Origin: Kitasatospora albolonga
GTDB lineage: Bacteria > Actinomycetota > Actinomycetes > Streptomycetales > Streptomycetaceae
Assembly (NCBI GenBank): GCA_002082585.1
Contig: CP020563.1
Location: forward strand, 6,070,001-6,134,000
Reading direction: 5' to 3'
DNA length: 64,000 nt
The notes under the pieces: generated by a model
Database searches by the model: none
What the model saw: the letters and a program-made list of their open reading frames with translations, nothing else
What the model was told of the DNA's origin: nothing
In this document: positions 33,693 through 41,486 of the stretch, piece by piece
Layout: each line of letters starts with the position of its first letter
How positions within the stretch are numbered: position 1 is the stretch's first letter
Made by a program: the position numbers and the translations under genes

Positions 33693-36600
33693 ATGTCGCC
33701 AAGATTCCCCTCCGTCGGCCCGGTCGCCGTCGCCTCAGCCGCCGTCCTGGCGCTCGTGGGGACCGCCCTCCCCGCCGCAGCCGCCGACCCGTCCCCCGTA
33801 CCGCGGGCCGGGAAGTCCGCACCACCGGCCGGGGAGTCCGCCGGGGCCATCGGCTCCGGCCCCCTCACCGTCGCCGTGGCCGACGACTTCCCGCGCGTCC
33901 TGTCGTACACCGACCGGGGCAGCGGCGAGCGGCTCCTCGGCAGTACGCGGCCGGTCACCGCCATCACCCTCAACGGCACCGCCCACCCGGTGAAGCTCAA
34001 AGGCGCCCCGAAGGTCTCCGCCTCCGCCGCCCGCTACACCCTCGCCTTCGACGGCCTCCCCGGCGTCGAGCTCGACGCCTCGCTCACGGTCTCCGGCCGC
34101 ACCACCACCTTCAAGGTGACCGCCGTCCGGGACACCGCCGCCTTCCGGGTCGGGACCATCGACATCCCCGGGCACGACCTGATCTCCGTCGGCTCCACCG
34201 AGCCCGGCGCCGCCACCGCGTTCACCACCCTGGACCCGGACTCCACCCGTACCGCCGACGTCTTCGCGAAGGTCACGGGGGCCACGAAGCCGGACCCCGC
34301 ACCCCTCGGCGCCACCTACGCCCTCCTCAACACCTCCTCCCTGGCCGCCGCCGTCGAGTCCAACTCCTCCTACGACAAGCCCTCAGGCCCCACGGGCGGC
34401 GACGACGCCCGCTTCTGGCGCCAGGCCCGCACCGAGGTGGACGGCAGCGTCCGGGTCGGCGTGAGCTCGGGCCAGTGGACCTACCGGGGCGAGGGCGCGC
34501 CGAAGCCCGAGAGCGGCGGGAACCTGCCCTGGACCAAGGTCGTCATCACCCCGGACGCCAACGGGGACAAGGCCGTCGACTGGCAGGACGGGGCCATCGC
34601 CTTCCGCTCCATCGGCATCACCGCCCCAGGCAGCGAGGAGACCGCCGACCGGGTCATCACCCACATCCCGTTCAACTTCGCCAGCCAGGCCACCCACCCC
34701 TTCCTGCGCACCCTGGACGACGTCAAGCGGATCGCGCGGGCCACCGACGGCCTCGGCCAGCTCGCCGTCCTCAAGGGGTACGGCTCCGAGGGCCACGACT
34801 CCGCCCACCCGGACTACGGCGGCAACCACAACAAGCGCGCGGGCGGCCTCAAGGACCTCAACACCCTCCTCAAGCAGGGCAGGAAGTGGGGCGCCACCTT
34901 CGGCGTCCACGTCAACGCCACCGAGTCCTACCCGGAGGCCAAAGCCTTCAGCGAGCAGCTCGTGGACAAGGCGAAGCCCGGCTGGAACTGGCTCAACCAG
35001 AGCTACTACATCGACCAGCGCCGCGACCTCAACAGCGGCGACCTCGCCAAGCGCTTCCAGCAGCTGCGGAACGAGACCGACCGCAACCTGGCCTTCCTCT
35101 ACATCGACGTCTACTACACCCACGGCTGGATCGCCGACAAGACGATCCAGACCGTGCAGAAGCAGGGCTGGACGGTCGGCACCGAGTGGTCCGACAAGTT
35201 CGAACGGGCCTCGCTCTGGTCCCACTGGGCCAACGACCTCAACTACGGCGGGGCCACCAACAAGGGGCTCAACTCGCAGATCATCCGGTTCATCCGCAAC
35301 GGCGAGAAGGACATCTGGAACAACCATCCCGTCCTCGGCCAGAGTGTCCTGGAAGAGTTCGAGGGGTGGACCGGCGAGACCGACTGGAACGCCTTCACCG
35401 CCGCCGTCTGGCAGAAGAACCTCCCCGCCAAGTACCTCCAGCAGCAGCGGATCACCCGCTGGGACGGAAACGACATCACCTTCACCGGAGGCGTGTGCGG
35501 CACGGTCGAGGACGGGAAGCGGACCTTCTACCAGCAGGGCCGCAAGGTGCTCAGCGGGACGGACTACCTGCTGCCCTGGGACGGCGGGAAGAAGCTGTAC
35601 CACTACAGCGAGACCGGGGGCACCAGCACCTGGGAGGTGCCGGGGAAGGGCCCGTACACGGTCTACGAACTGACCGACAACGGCCGCGAGGAGGCCGCCA
35701 CCGTACGCCCGGTGAACGGGAGGATCACGCTCACCGCCACCGCCGGACAGCCGTACGTCCTCTACCCGGACCGCGCGCCGAAGCAAGCCTCCGCCGACTG
35801 GGGCCAGGGCACGCACCTCCAGGACCCCGGCTTCAACGACCGTACGCTGAAGGGCTGGACGAAGACCGGCACCGCCGTACGGCACACCGACGAGCAGGGC
35901 CGCAACAGCGCCGCCCTCTCCGGCACCCCCACCGTCGCGCTCTCCCAGACCGTCACCGGACTCCGGCCCGGCAAGCGCTACACCGCCTCCGCCCTCATCG
36001 AGGTCGAGCCCGGACAGTCCCGTCGTACGGTGCTGAGCGCGGGCGGACGGTCGGTCACCGTCGAGCGGTCCACGGCCGAGGACTTCGTCGCCGCCTCCGA
36101 CTGGCACGGCACCCGCTTCCAGCGCGCCAAGGTGAACTTCACCGCCCCGGCGAACGGCCGCACCACCCTGCGCATCGAGGCGGCGGCGGGCTCCGGGGCG
36201 ATAGTCCGGGCCGATGACGTACGGATCGTGGAGAACGCCCCCGCGACCCGGCCCGGCACGGTGGTGTACGAGGACTTCGAGGCGGTCGACCAGGGGTGGG
36301 GCCCCTTCCTCAAGGGCGACGCGGGCGGCTCCACCGACCCCCGCACCCATATCTCCCAGCTGAACGCCCCGTACACCCAGTCCGGCTGGAACGGAAAGCT
36401 CGTCGACGACGTGCTCGGCGGCAAGGAGTCCCTGAAGTCCCACGAGGAGAACACCGGGCTCGTCTACCGCACGGCCCCCTGGACCGTGCCCATGAAGGAC
36501 GGCCACCGGTACAAGGTGGAGTTCGCCTACCAGTCCAGCCACGCCGGGGCCTACGCCTGGGTCGACGGCTACGACCGGGTCGCGGGCGACACGGCCACCT

Positions 36601-37574
36601 CCACCGAGACCCGGGCCACCCCCATCGGGCAGCAGCGCACCACCGGCCGCTTCAGCCAGACCCTCACCGCCGGGTGCGGCGACACCTGGACCGGGCTGCG
36701 GAAGCGGGCCGGAGCACCCCAGGGCGCGGACTTCGTGCTCGACTCCTTCACCGTGACCGACCTCGGGCCCGCCCCCGCCGGGGAGGAAGCCTCCTGCGGG
36801 ACGCTCACGGTGGCCGCCGACGCCGAGACCCTGGAGCCGGGCGCCCCGAACACCGTGAAGGCGGTCTTCGGCAACGACGAGGCGAGCGCCGCCACGGGCG
36901 TGAAGCTGGCGCTGACGGTCCCCGAGGGCTGGCGGGCCGAGGCCGCCGGACCGGTCGCCTTCGACTCCGTGGCCCCCGGCGCCGAGGTCACCGGCAGCTG
37001 GCGGGTCACCCCGCCGCTCGACGCCCCGTACGAGACGTACCAGCTCGGCGCCCAGGCCACGTACGCCGTGGAAGGCGCCCCGCGCACGCTCGGCGCACGG
37101 GCCTCCGTACGGACCCTGCCGCCCCCGCCCACCGAGGACCGCTGGGCCAGTGACCTCGACTGGACGGAGGCCCGGAACGGCTGGGGGCCCGTCGAGCGGG
37201 ACCAGTCCAACGGGGAGACCGGAAGCGGCGACGGCACCCCGCTGCGGATCGGCGGGGTCACCTACGCCAAGGGGCTCGGCACCCACGCCCCGGCGATGAT
37301 CCGCTACTACCTGGGCGGGACGTGCACCTCCTTCACCGCCGAGGCCGGGGTCGACGACGTCCAGACCACGCGCGGCAGCGTGCGGTTCTCCGTCACCGCC
37401 GACGGTACGGAGAAGGTCAAGTCGCCGGTGCTGGGCGCTGCCGATCCGGCCTGGCAGCTCACCGCCGACATCACCGGAGCGAAGTACGTCGAACTCGTCG
37501 TCGACGACGGCGGCGACGGCAACGGCAACGACCACGCCGACTGGGGCAACGCCCGCTTCCACTGCGGGGGTTGA
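33693..37574 (+). CDS. Secreted GH101 endo-alpha-N-acetylgalactosaminidase
   Basis: A 1293-residue exported enzyme that releases the Gal-GalNAc core disaccharide from O-glycosylated (mucin-type) proteins. A signal peptide occupies about 1-32. A beta-sandwich domain of about 250 residues follows, then the catalytic barrel. The nucleophile is D472 in LYIDVYYTHGW and the acid/base is probably E498 in VGTEWSD. Galactose-binding-like domains lie at about 720-1000, a NEW3 beta domain near 1040-1150 and a C-terminal NPCBM module (YAKGLGTHAPAMIRYYLGG). ATG 33693 was chosen because the signal starts there; its ribosome-binding site is weak. Confidence 0.92.
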   Translation: MSPRFPSVGPVAVASAAVLALVGTALPAAAADPSPVPRAGKSAPPAGESAGAIGSGPLTVAVADDFPRVLSYTDRGSGERLLGSTRPVTAITLNGTAHPVKLKGAPKVSASAARYTLAFDGLPGVELDASLTVSGRTTTFKVTAVRDTAAFRVGTIDIPGHDLISVGSTEPGAATAFTTLDPDSTRTADVFAKVTGATKPDPAPLGATYALLNTSSLAAAVESNSSYDKPSGPTGGDDARFWRQARTEVDGSVRVGVSSGQWTYRGEGAPKPESGGNLPWTKVVITPDANGDKAVDWQDGAIAFRSIGITAPGSEETADRVITHIPFNFASQATHPFLRTLDDVKRIARATDGLGQLAVLKGYGSEGHDSAHPDYGGNHNKRAGGLKDLNTLLKQGRKWGATFGVHVNATESYPEAKAFSEQLVDKAKPGWNWLNQSYYIDQRRDLNSGDLAKRFQQLRNETDRNLAFLYIDVYYTHGWIADKTIQTVQKQGWTVGTEWSDKFERASLWSHWANDLNYGGATNKGLNSQIIRFIRNGEKDIWNNHPVLGQSVLEEFEGWTGETDWNAFTAAVWQKNLPAKYLQQQRITRWDGNDITFTGGVCGTVEDGKRTFYQQGRKVLSGTDYLLPWDGGKKLYHYSETGGTSTWEVPGKGPYTVYELTDNGREEAATVRPVNGRITLTATAGQPYVLYPDRAPKQASADWGQGTHLQDPGFNDRTLKGWTKTGTAVRHTDEQGRNSAALSGTPTVALSQTVTGLRPGKRYTASALIEVEPGQSRRTVLSAGGRSVTVERSTAEDFVAASDWHGTRFQRAKVNFTAPANGRTTLRIEAAAGSGAIVRADDVRIVENAPATRPGTVVYEDFEAVDQGWGPFLKGDAGGSTDPRTHISQLNAPYTQSGWNGKLVDDVLGGKESLKSHEENTGLVYRTAPWTVPMKDGHRYKVEFAYQSSHAGAYAWVDGYDRVAGDTATSTETRATPIGQQRTTGRFSQTLTAGCGDTWTGLRKRAGAPQGADFVLDSFTVTDLGPAPAGEEASCGTLTVAADAETLEPGAPNTVKAVFGNDEASAATGVKLALTVPEGWRAEAAGPVAFDSVAPGAEVTGSWRVTPPLDAPYETYQLGAQATYAVEGAPRTLGARASVRTLPPPPTEDRWASDLDWTEARNGWGPVERDQSNGETGSGDGTPLRIGGVTYAKGLGTHAPAMIRYYLGGTCTSFTAEAGVDDVQTTRGSVRFSVTADGTEKVKSPVLGAADPAWQLTADITGAKYVELVVDDGGDGNGNDHADWGNARFHCGG

Positions 37575-37634
37575 AACACCGGACGAACAGTGCCCGGGGC
37601 GCGGTGCACATCAGGGGAACGGTGCTGCGCCATA

Positions 37635-37660
37635 CTGAGGGGGTCTTCGGGCCCCCTCAG
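37635..37660. terminator. Hairpin terminator after the GH101 gene
   Basis: A 9-bp stem (CTGAGGGGG and complement) with an 8-base loop, 60 bases downstream of the GH101 stop. Confidence 0.6.
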
Positions 37661-37838
37661 CGCCCTGTGTCCCACAGCACATCGCCTCTTTGTAGGGTTC
37701 TCACAGCGCGGAGCCGCGTTCCGCTGGTGGATCGCCTGCCCGGAGGTGCGGTTCTGTTCACACCCACCACGAAACCGGGCAGGAGACTGTACGGAGTCGA
37801 CGGCACGATTTCTGGGTCGGGGTTCGTAGGGTCGATGC

Positions 37839-39425
37839 ATGACCGTTGTGGACGAAACCCAGGGTGAGCAGCCGAGCGACACGCGTGGCCGGGTGGCCGA
37901 ACTGCTGGCCCTGCGCGAGCAGGCCCGGCGCGGCCCCAGCGAGCGCGCGACCCAGGCGCAGCACGCCAAGGGCAAGCTGACCGCCCGCGAGCGCATCGAG
38001 CTGCTGCTCGACCCGGGCTCGTTCAAGGAGGTCGAGCAGCTCCGCCGCCACCGGGCGACCGGGTTCGGCCTGGAGGCCAAGAAGCCGTACACCGACGGTG
38101 TCATCACCGGCTGGGGCACGGTCGAGGGCCGCACGGTCTTCGTCTACGCGCACGACTTCCGGATCTTCGGCGGGGCGCTGGGCGAGGCCCACGCCACGAA
38201 GATCCACAAGATCATGGACATGGCCATCTCGGCGGGTGCGCCGCTGGTGTCGCTGAACGACGGCGCGGGCGCCCGTATCCAGGAGGGCGTCTCGGCGCTC
38301 GCTGGGTACGGCGGCATCTTCCAGCGCAACACGCGGGCCTCGGGTGTCATCCCGCAGATCAGCGTGATGCTCGGCCCGTGCGCGGGCGGCGCCGCCTACA
38401 GCCCGGCGCTGACCGACTTCGTCTTCATGGTCCGTGAGACCTCGCAGATGTTCATCACCGGACCGGACGTCGTCAAGGCGGTCACCGGTGAGGAGATCAC
38501 GCAGAACGGCCTCGGCGGCGCGGACGTGCACGCCGAGACCTCCGGCGTCGCTCACTTCGCGTACGACGACGAGGAGACCTGCATCGCCGAGGTCCGCTAC
38601 CTCATCGGGATGCTGCCCTCCAACAACCGCGAGAACCCGCCGACCGTCCCGAGCGACGACCCGGCCGACCGGCGCGGCGAGGTCCTTCTCGACCTGGTCC
38701 CGGCCGACGGCAACCGTCCGTACGACATGCACCAGGTCATCGAGGAGCTCGTCGACGACGGCGACTACCTGGAGATCCACGAGCGCTGGGCCCGCAACAT
38801 CATCTGCGCGCTGGCCCGCCTGGACGGCCAGGTCGTCGGCATCGTCGCCAACCAGCCGCAGGCGCTGGCGGGGGTGCTGGACATCGAGGCGTCCGAGAAG
38901 GCCGCCCGGTTCGTCCAGATGTGCGATGCCTTCAACATCCCGATCATCACCCTTCTGGACGTCCCCGGCTTCCTGCCCGGCGTCGACCAGGAGCACGGTG
39001 GGATCATCCGGCACGGCGCCAAGCTCCTGTACGCCTACTGCAACGCCACCGTGCCCCGGATCAGCCTGATCCTGCGCAAGGCATACGGAGGCGCCTACAT
39101 CGTCATGGACAGCCAGTCCATCGGGGCCGACCTCACCTACGCCTGGCCCACCAACGAGATCGCGGTCATGGGCGCCGAGGGTGCCGCCAACGTCATCTTC
39201 CGCCGCCAGATCGCCGACGCCGAGGACCCCGAGGCCATGCGCGCCCGCATGGTGAAGGAGTACAAGGCCGAGCTGATGCACCCGTACTACGCGGCCGAGC
39301 GCGGCCTGGTCGACGATGTCATCGACCCCACCGAGACCCGCGAGGTGCTCATCGCCTCGCTCGCCATGCTCCGCACCAAGCACGCCGACCTGCCGTCCCG
39401 CAAGCACGGCAACCCCCCGCAGTAG
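37839..39425 (+). CDS. accB: Acyl-CoA carboxylase beta (carboxyltransferase) subunit, AccB type
   Basis: A 528-residue carboxyltransferase of the acyl-CoA carboxylase complex, which makes malonyl-CoA and methylmalonyl-CoA for fatty-acid and polyketide synthesis. Both crotonase-fold halves are present, with oxyanion loops GPCAGGAAY (179-187) and KAYGGAY (414-420). In S. coelicolor the residue after AY decides specificity, Asp in PccB and Ile in AccB, as I recall it. Here it is Ile421, pointing to the AccB type that accepts acetyl- as well as propionyl-CoA. The epsilon-subunit gene follows 71 bases later. The biotinylated alpha subunit is encoded elsewhere. Confidence 0.94.
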   Translation: MTVVDETQGEQPSDTRGRVAELLALREQARRGPSERATQAQHAKGKLTARERIELLLDPGSFKEVEQLRRHRATGFGLEAKKPYTDGVITGWGTVEGRTVFVYAHDFRIFGGALGEAHATKIHKIMDMAISAGAPLVSLNDGAGARIQEGVSALAGYGGIFQRNTRASGVIPQISVMLGPCAGGAAYSPALTDFVFMVRETSQMFITGPDVVKAVTGEEITQNGLGGADVHAETSGVAHFAYDDEETCIAEVRYLIGMLPSNNRENPPTVPSDDPADRRGEVLLDLVPADGNRPYDMHQVIEELVDDGDYLEIHERWARNIICALARLDGQVVGIVANQPQALAGVLDIEASEKAARFVQMCDAFNIPIITLLDVPGFLPGVDQEHGGIIRHGAKLLYAYCNATVPRISLILRKAYGGAYIVMDSQSIGADLTYAWPTNEIAVMGAEGAANVIFRRQIADAEDPEAMRARMVKEYKAELMHPYYAAERGLVDDVIDPTETREVLIASLAMLRTKHADLPSRKHGNPPQ

Positions 39426-39496
39426 TCGCCCTCCGCGGCGGCGCGATCCGCCGCACGGTCCACGACACCCTGCCGAGAAGACGGAGACACCCCACC

Positions 39497-39700
39497 ATGA
39501 GCCTGACGTCCGCCGAGTCCGTCCTGCGCGTCGAGAAGGGTCACGCCGACCCCGAGGAGCTGGCGGCCATCACCGCCGTCCTGATGGCCCGCGCCGCCAC
39601 CCAGCCGTCCGCCCCCGCCCGCCGGGGCCGCGACACCGCGGGCTGGCGCCGCCTGGAGCGCACGCCGGGCTTCCGTGCCCCGCACAGCTGGCAGGGCTGA
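39497..39700 (+). CDS. accE: Acyl-CoA carboxylase epsilon subunit
   Basis: A 67-residue small subunit found only in actinobacteria that stabilises the alpha-beta carboxylase complex. The beginning, LRVEKGHADPEELAAITAVL, followed by a proline/alanine linker and a C-terminal WRRLERTPGFRAPHSWQ, is typical. GGAG lies 12 bases before the ATG. It is co-directional with accB and ends just before a strong terminator. Confidence 0.92.
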   Translation: MSLTSAESVLRVEKGHADPEELAAITAVLMARAATQPSAPARRGRDTAGWRRLERTPGFRAPHSWQG

Positions 39701-39720
39701 GCCCCGTACGGCATTACGGG

Positions 39721-39755
39721 AAGGGCCCCGCACTCCTCAGGAGTGCGGGGCCCTT
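39721..39755. terminator. Bidirectional terminator between accE and cvnD2
   Basis: A perfect 16-bp stem (AAGGGCCCCGCACTCC and complement) with a three-base loop, followed by T on both sides. It lies between converging operons. Confidence 0.85.
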
Positions 39756-39771
39756 TCGCGTGTACGTGCCC

Positions 39772-40353
39772 TTACCGCAGGCGCGCCATCAGGGCGTGCT
39801 CGACCAGCGTGATGAGCGCGCTCTTGGCGTCCGCGCGGTGGCGGGCGTCCGTCGTCAGGATCGGGGTGTCCGGCCCGATCTGGAGTGCCTCACGCACCTC
39901 GTCGGGGGTGTAGGGCTGGTGTCCGTCGAAGCCGTTGAGGGCGATGACGAAGGGGAGGCCGCTGTTCTCGAAGTAGTCGACGGCGGGGAAGCAGTCGGCG
40001 AGGCGGCGGGTGTCGACGAGGACGACGGCGCCGATGGCGCCGCGGACCAGGTCGTCCCACATGAACCAGAAGCGGTCCTGGCCCGGGGTACCGAAGAGGT
40101 ACAGGATCAGGTCCTGGTCCAGGGTGATGCGGCCGAAGTCCATGGCCACCGTCGTGGTGGTCTTGTCCCCGGTGTGGGTCAGATCGTCGATGCCCGCCGA
40201 GGCGGACGTCATCACGGCTTCGGTGCGCAGCGGGTTGATCTCCGAGACGGCACCGACAAACGTGGTCTTACCCACGCCGAAGCCCCCTGCCACCACGATC
40301 TTCGCCGAGGTAGTGGAGCGGGCCGCTCCGCCGCTAGAGCTTGCGAAGTCCAC
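39772..40353 (-). CDS. cvnD2: Conservon small GTP-binding protein CvnD (second conservon)
   Basis: A 193-residue Ras/MglA-like GTPase, the D component of a conservon, thought to work as a membrane-associated G-protein complex. G1 is GGFGVGKTT, G3 is LFGTPGQDRF (the DxxG Asp replaced within TPGQ), and G4 is ALNGFD. The gene overlaps cvnC by 20 bases. It is nearly identical to its neighbour copy at 45092; a 224-base block has no difference at all. The numbering as cvn2 follows the S. coelicolor order accB-accE-cvn2-cvn1. Confidence 0.92.
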   Translation of the reverse strand: MDFASSSGGAARSTTSAKIVVAGGFGVGKTTFVGAVSEINPLRTEAVMTSASAGIDDLTHTGDKTTTTVAMDFGRITLDQDLILYLFGTPGQDRFWFMWDDLVRGAIGAVVLVDTRRLADCFPAVDYFENSGLPFVIALNGFDGHQPYTPDEVREALQIGPDTPILTTDARHRADAKSALITLVEHALMARLR

Positions 40354-41020
40354 TGAGCACCCTTTCGAGCAGTGTCACATCTGGCTGGCCGCCGGCGGCC
40401 TCGTCGCCGCCGGGCTGATGGATAGCGACGAGTCCGGCCTCGGCCAGGTCGGCGACGAGGATCCGGGCAACGCCGAGGGGGATCGAGAGAAGGGCCGAGA
40501 CCTCGGCGACCGACTTGATCTCGATGCAGAGCCGGCAGATCCGCTGGTGCTCGGGCAACTGCCCTTGCAGTCGGGACGGATCGGCCGTGGTGCTGACCAG
40601 CGCCTCGATGGCGAGCTGGTACCGCGGCCGGGTCCGGCCGCCGGTCATGGCGTACGGACGGACCAGCGGATTGTGCGCGGCGGGTTTGGCGGGCTCGGGA
40701 GCCCGCCGCTGCTGCTGCGCCTGCTGGACCCGGGGCTGCTGCGGCTGTTGGTGCTGTTGCTGGGGCCATGCCGACCCCTGTTGCTGCGGGGGCCACTCGG
40801 ACCCCTGCGGACCATGCCCGCCCTGGTGCTGCTGAGGCTGCTGGTATGGCTGATAAGGGTGCCCGGGGCCCTGGCCGCCGGATGCGGCGGGGAAGCCGAA
40901 ACGGTTGTCACCGTGCTCACCCGGAACCCTCTGCTCACCCTCGTATGGGTGTCCGCCTGTGGGTGCTGCCACGTTTCCTCCTCCGACTGCCGGTCGCCGA
41001 TCCCAGTGGGGCCGCGCCAC
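40334..41020 (-). CDS. cvnC2: Conservon protein CvnC (DUF742) with Q-rich N-terminus
   Basis: A 228-residue DUF742 protein. The conserved domain (about 118-228) reads LVRPYAMTGGRTRPRY, LPEHQRICRLC, SVAEVSALL and PLGVARILVADLAEAGLV, a winged-helix-like fold, ending VTLLERVLSGLRKL. The first 115 residues are low-complexity, rich in Gln, Pro and Gly with many QQQ runs. The other copy at 45654 lacks this region almost entirely. It starts at GTG 41020 behind AAGG. Confidence 0.9.
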   Translation of the reverse strand: MARPHWDRRPAVGGGNVAAPTGGHPYEGEQRVPGEHGDNRFGFPAASGGQGPGHPYQPYQQPQQHQGGHGPQGSEWPPQQQGSAWPQQQHQQPQQPRVQQAQQQRRAPEPAKPAAHNPLVRPYAMTGGRTRPRYQLAIEALVSTTADPSRLQGQLPEHQRICRLCIEIKSVAEVSALLSIPLGVARILVADLAEAGLVAIHQPGGDEAAGGQPDVTLLERVLSGLRKL

Positions 41021-41062
41021 CGCACCTTATGGCGCGGTGGCGAGAAACGCACTGTCTCTCTC

Positions 41063-41476
41063 CTAGTTGAGAAGACTTCCCTGAAGTTCGGCGCGGAGGT
41101 CCGGGGTCAGGACACTGCCCGCGCGGTCGACCAGAAGGGCCATTTCGTACCCGACCAGACCGATGTCGGCGTCCGGGTGGGCGAGGACGGCGAGGGACGA
41201 GCCGTCGGAGATGGACATGATGAAGAGGAATCCCCTCTCCATCTCCACAACGGTCTGGTTGACCGCCCCGCCCTCGAAGATCCGGGAGGCGCCCGCGGTC
41301 AGCGACGTCAGACCGGAGGCCACGGCCGCCAGCTGGTCGGCGCGGTCGCGCGGGAAACCTTCGGACATCGCCAGCAGGAGTCCGTCGGCGGAGACCACCA
41401 CCGTGTGCGACACCCCGGGGGTGTTGTCCACGAAGTTGGTGATCAACCAGTTCAGATTCTGCGCCGCCTGGCTCAT
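41063..41476 (-). CDS. cvnB2: Conservon roadblock/LC7 protein CvnB
   Basis: A 137-residue roadblock/LC7-domain protein that is expected to act on the CvnD GTPase, like MglB on MglA. Visible segments are LNWLITNFVDNTPGVSHTVV, DQLAAVASGLTSL and VVEMERGFLFIMSISDGSSL. The ATG at 41476 lies 10 bases past the cvnA2 stop. It is about 95% identical in sequence to the copy at 46196. Confidence 0.92.
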   Translation of the reverse strand: MSQAAQNLNWLITNFVDNTPGVSHTVVVSADGLLLAMSEGFPRDRADQLAAVASGLTSLTAGASRIFEGGAVNQTVVEMERGFLFIMSISDGSSLAVLAHPDADIGLVGYEMALLVDRAGSVLTPDLRAELQGSLLN

Positions 41477-41486
41477 CGGGCTCACA

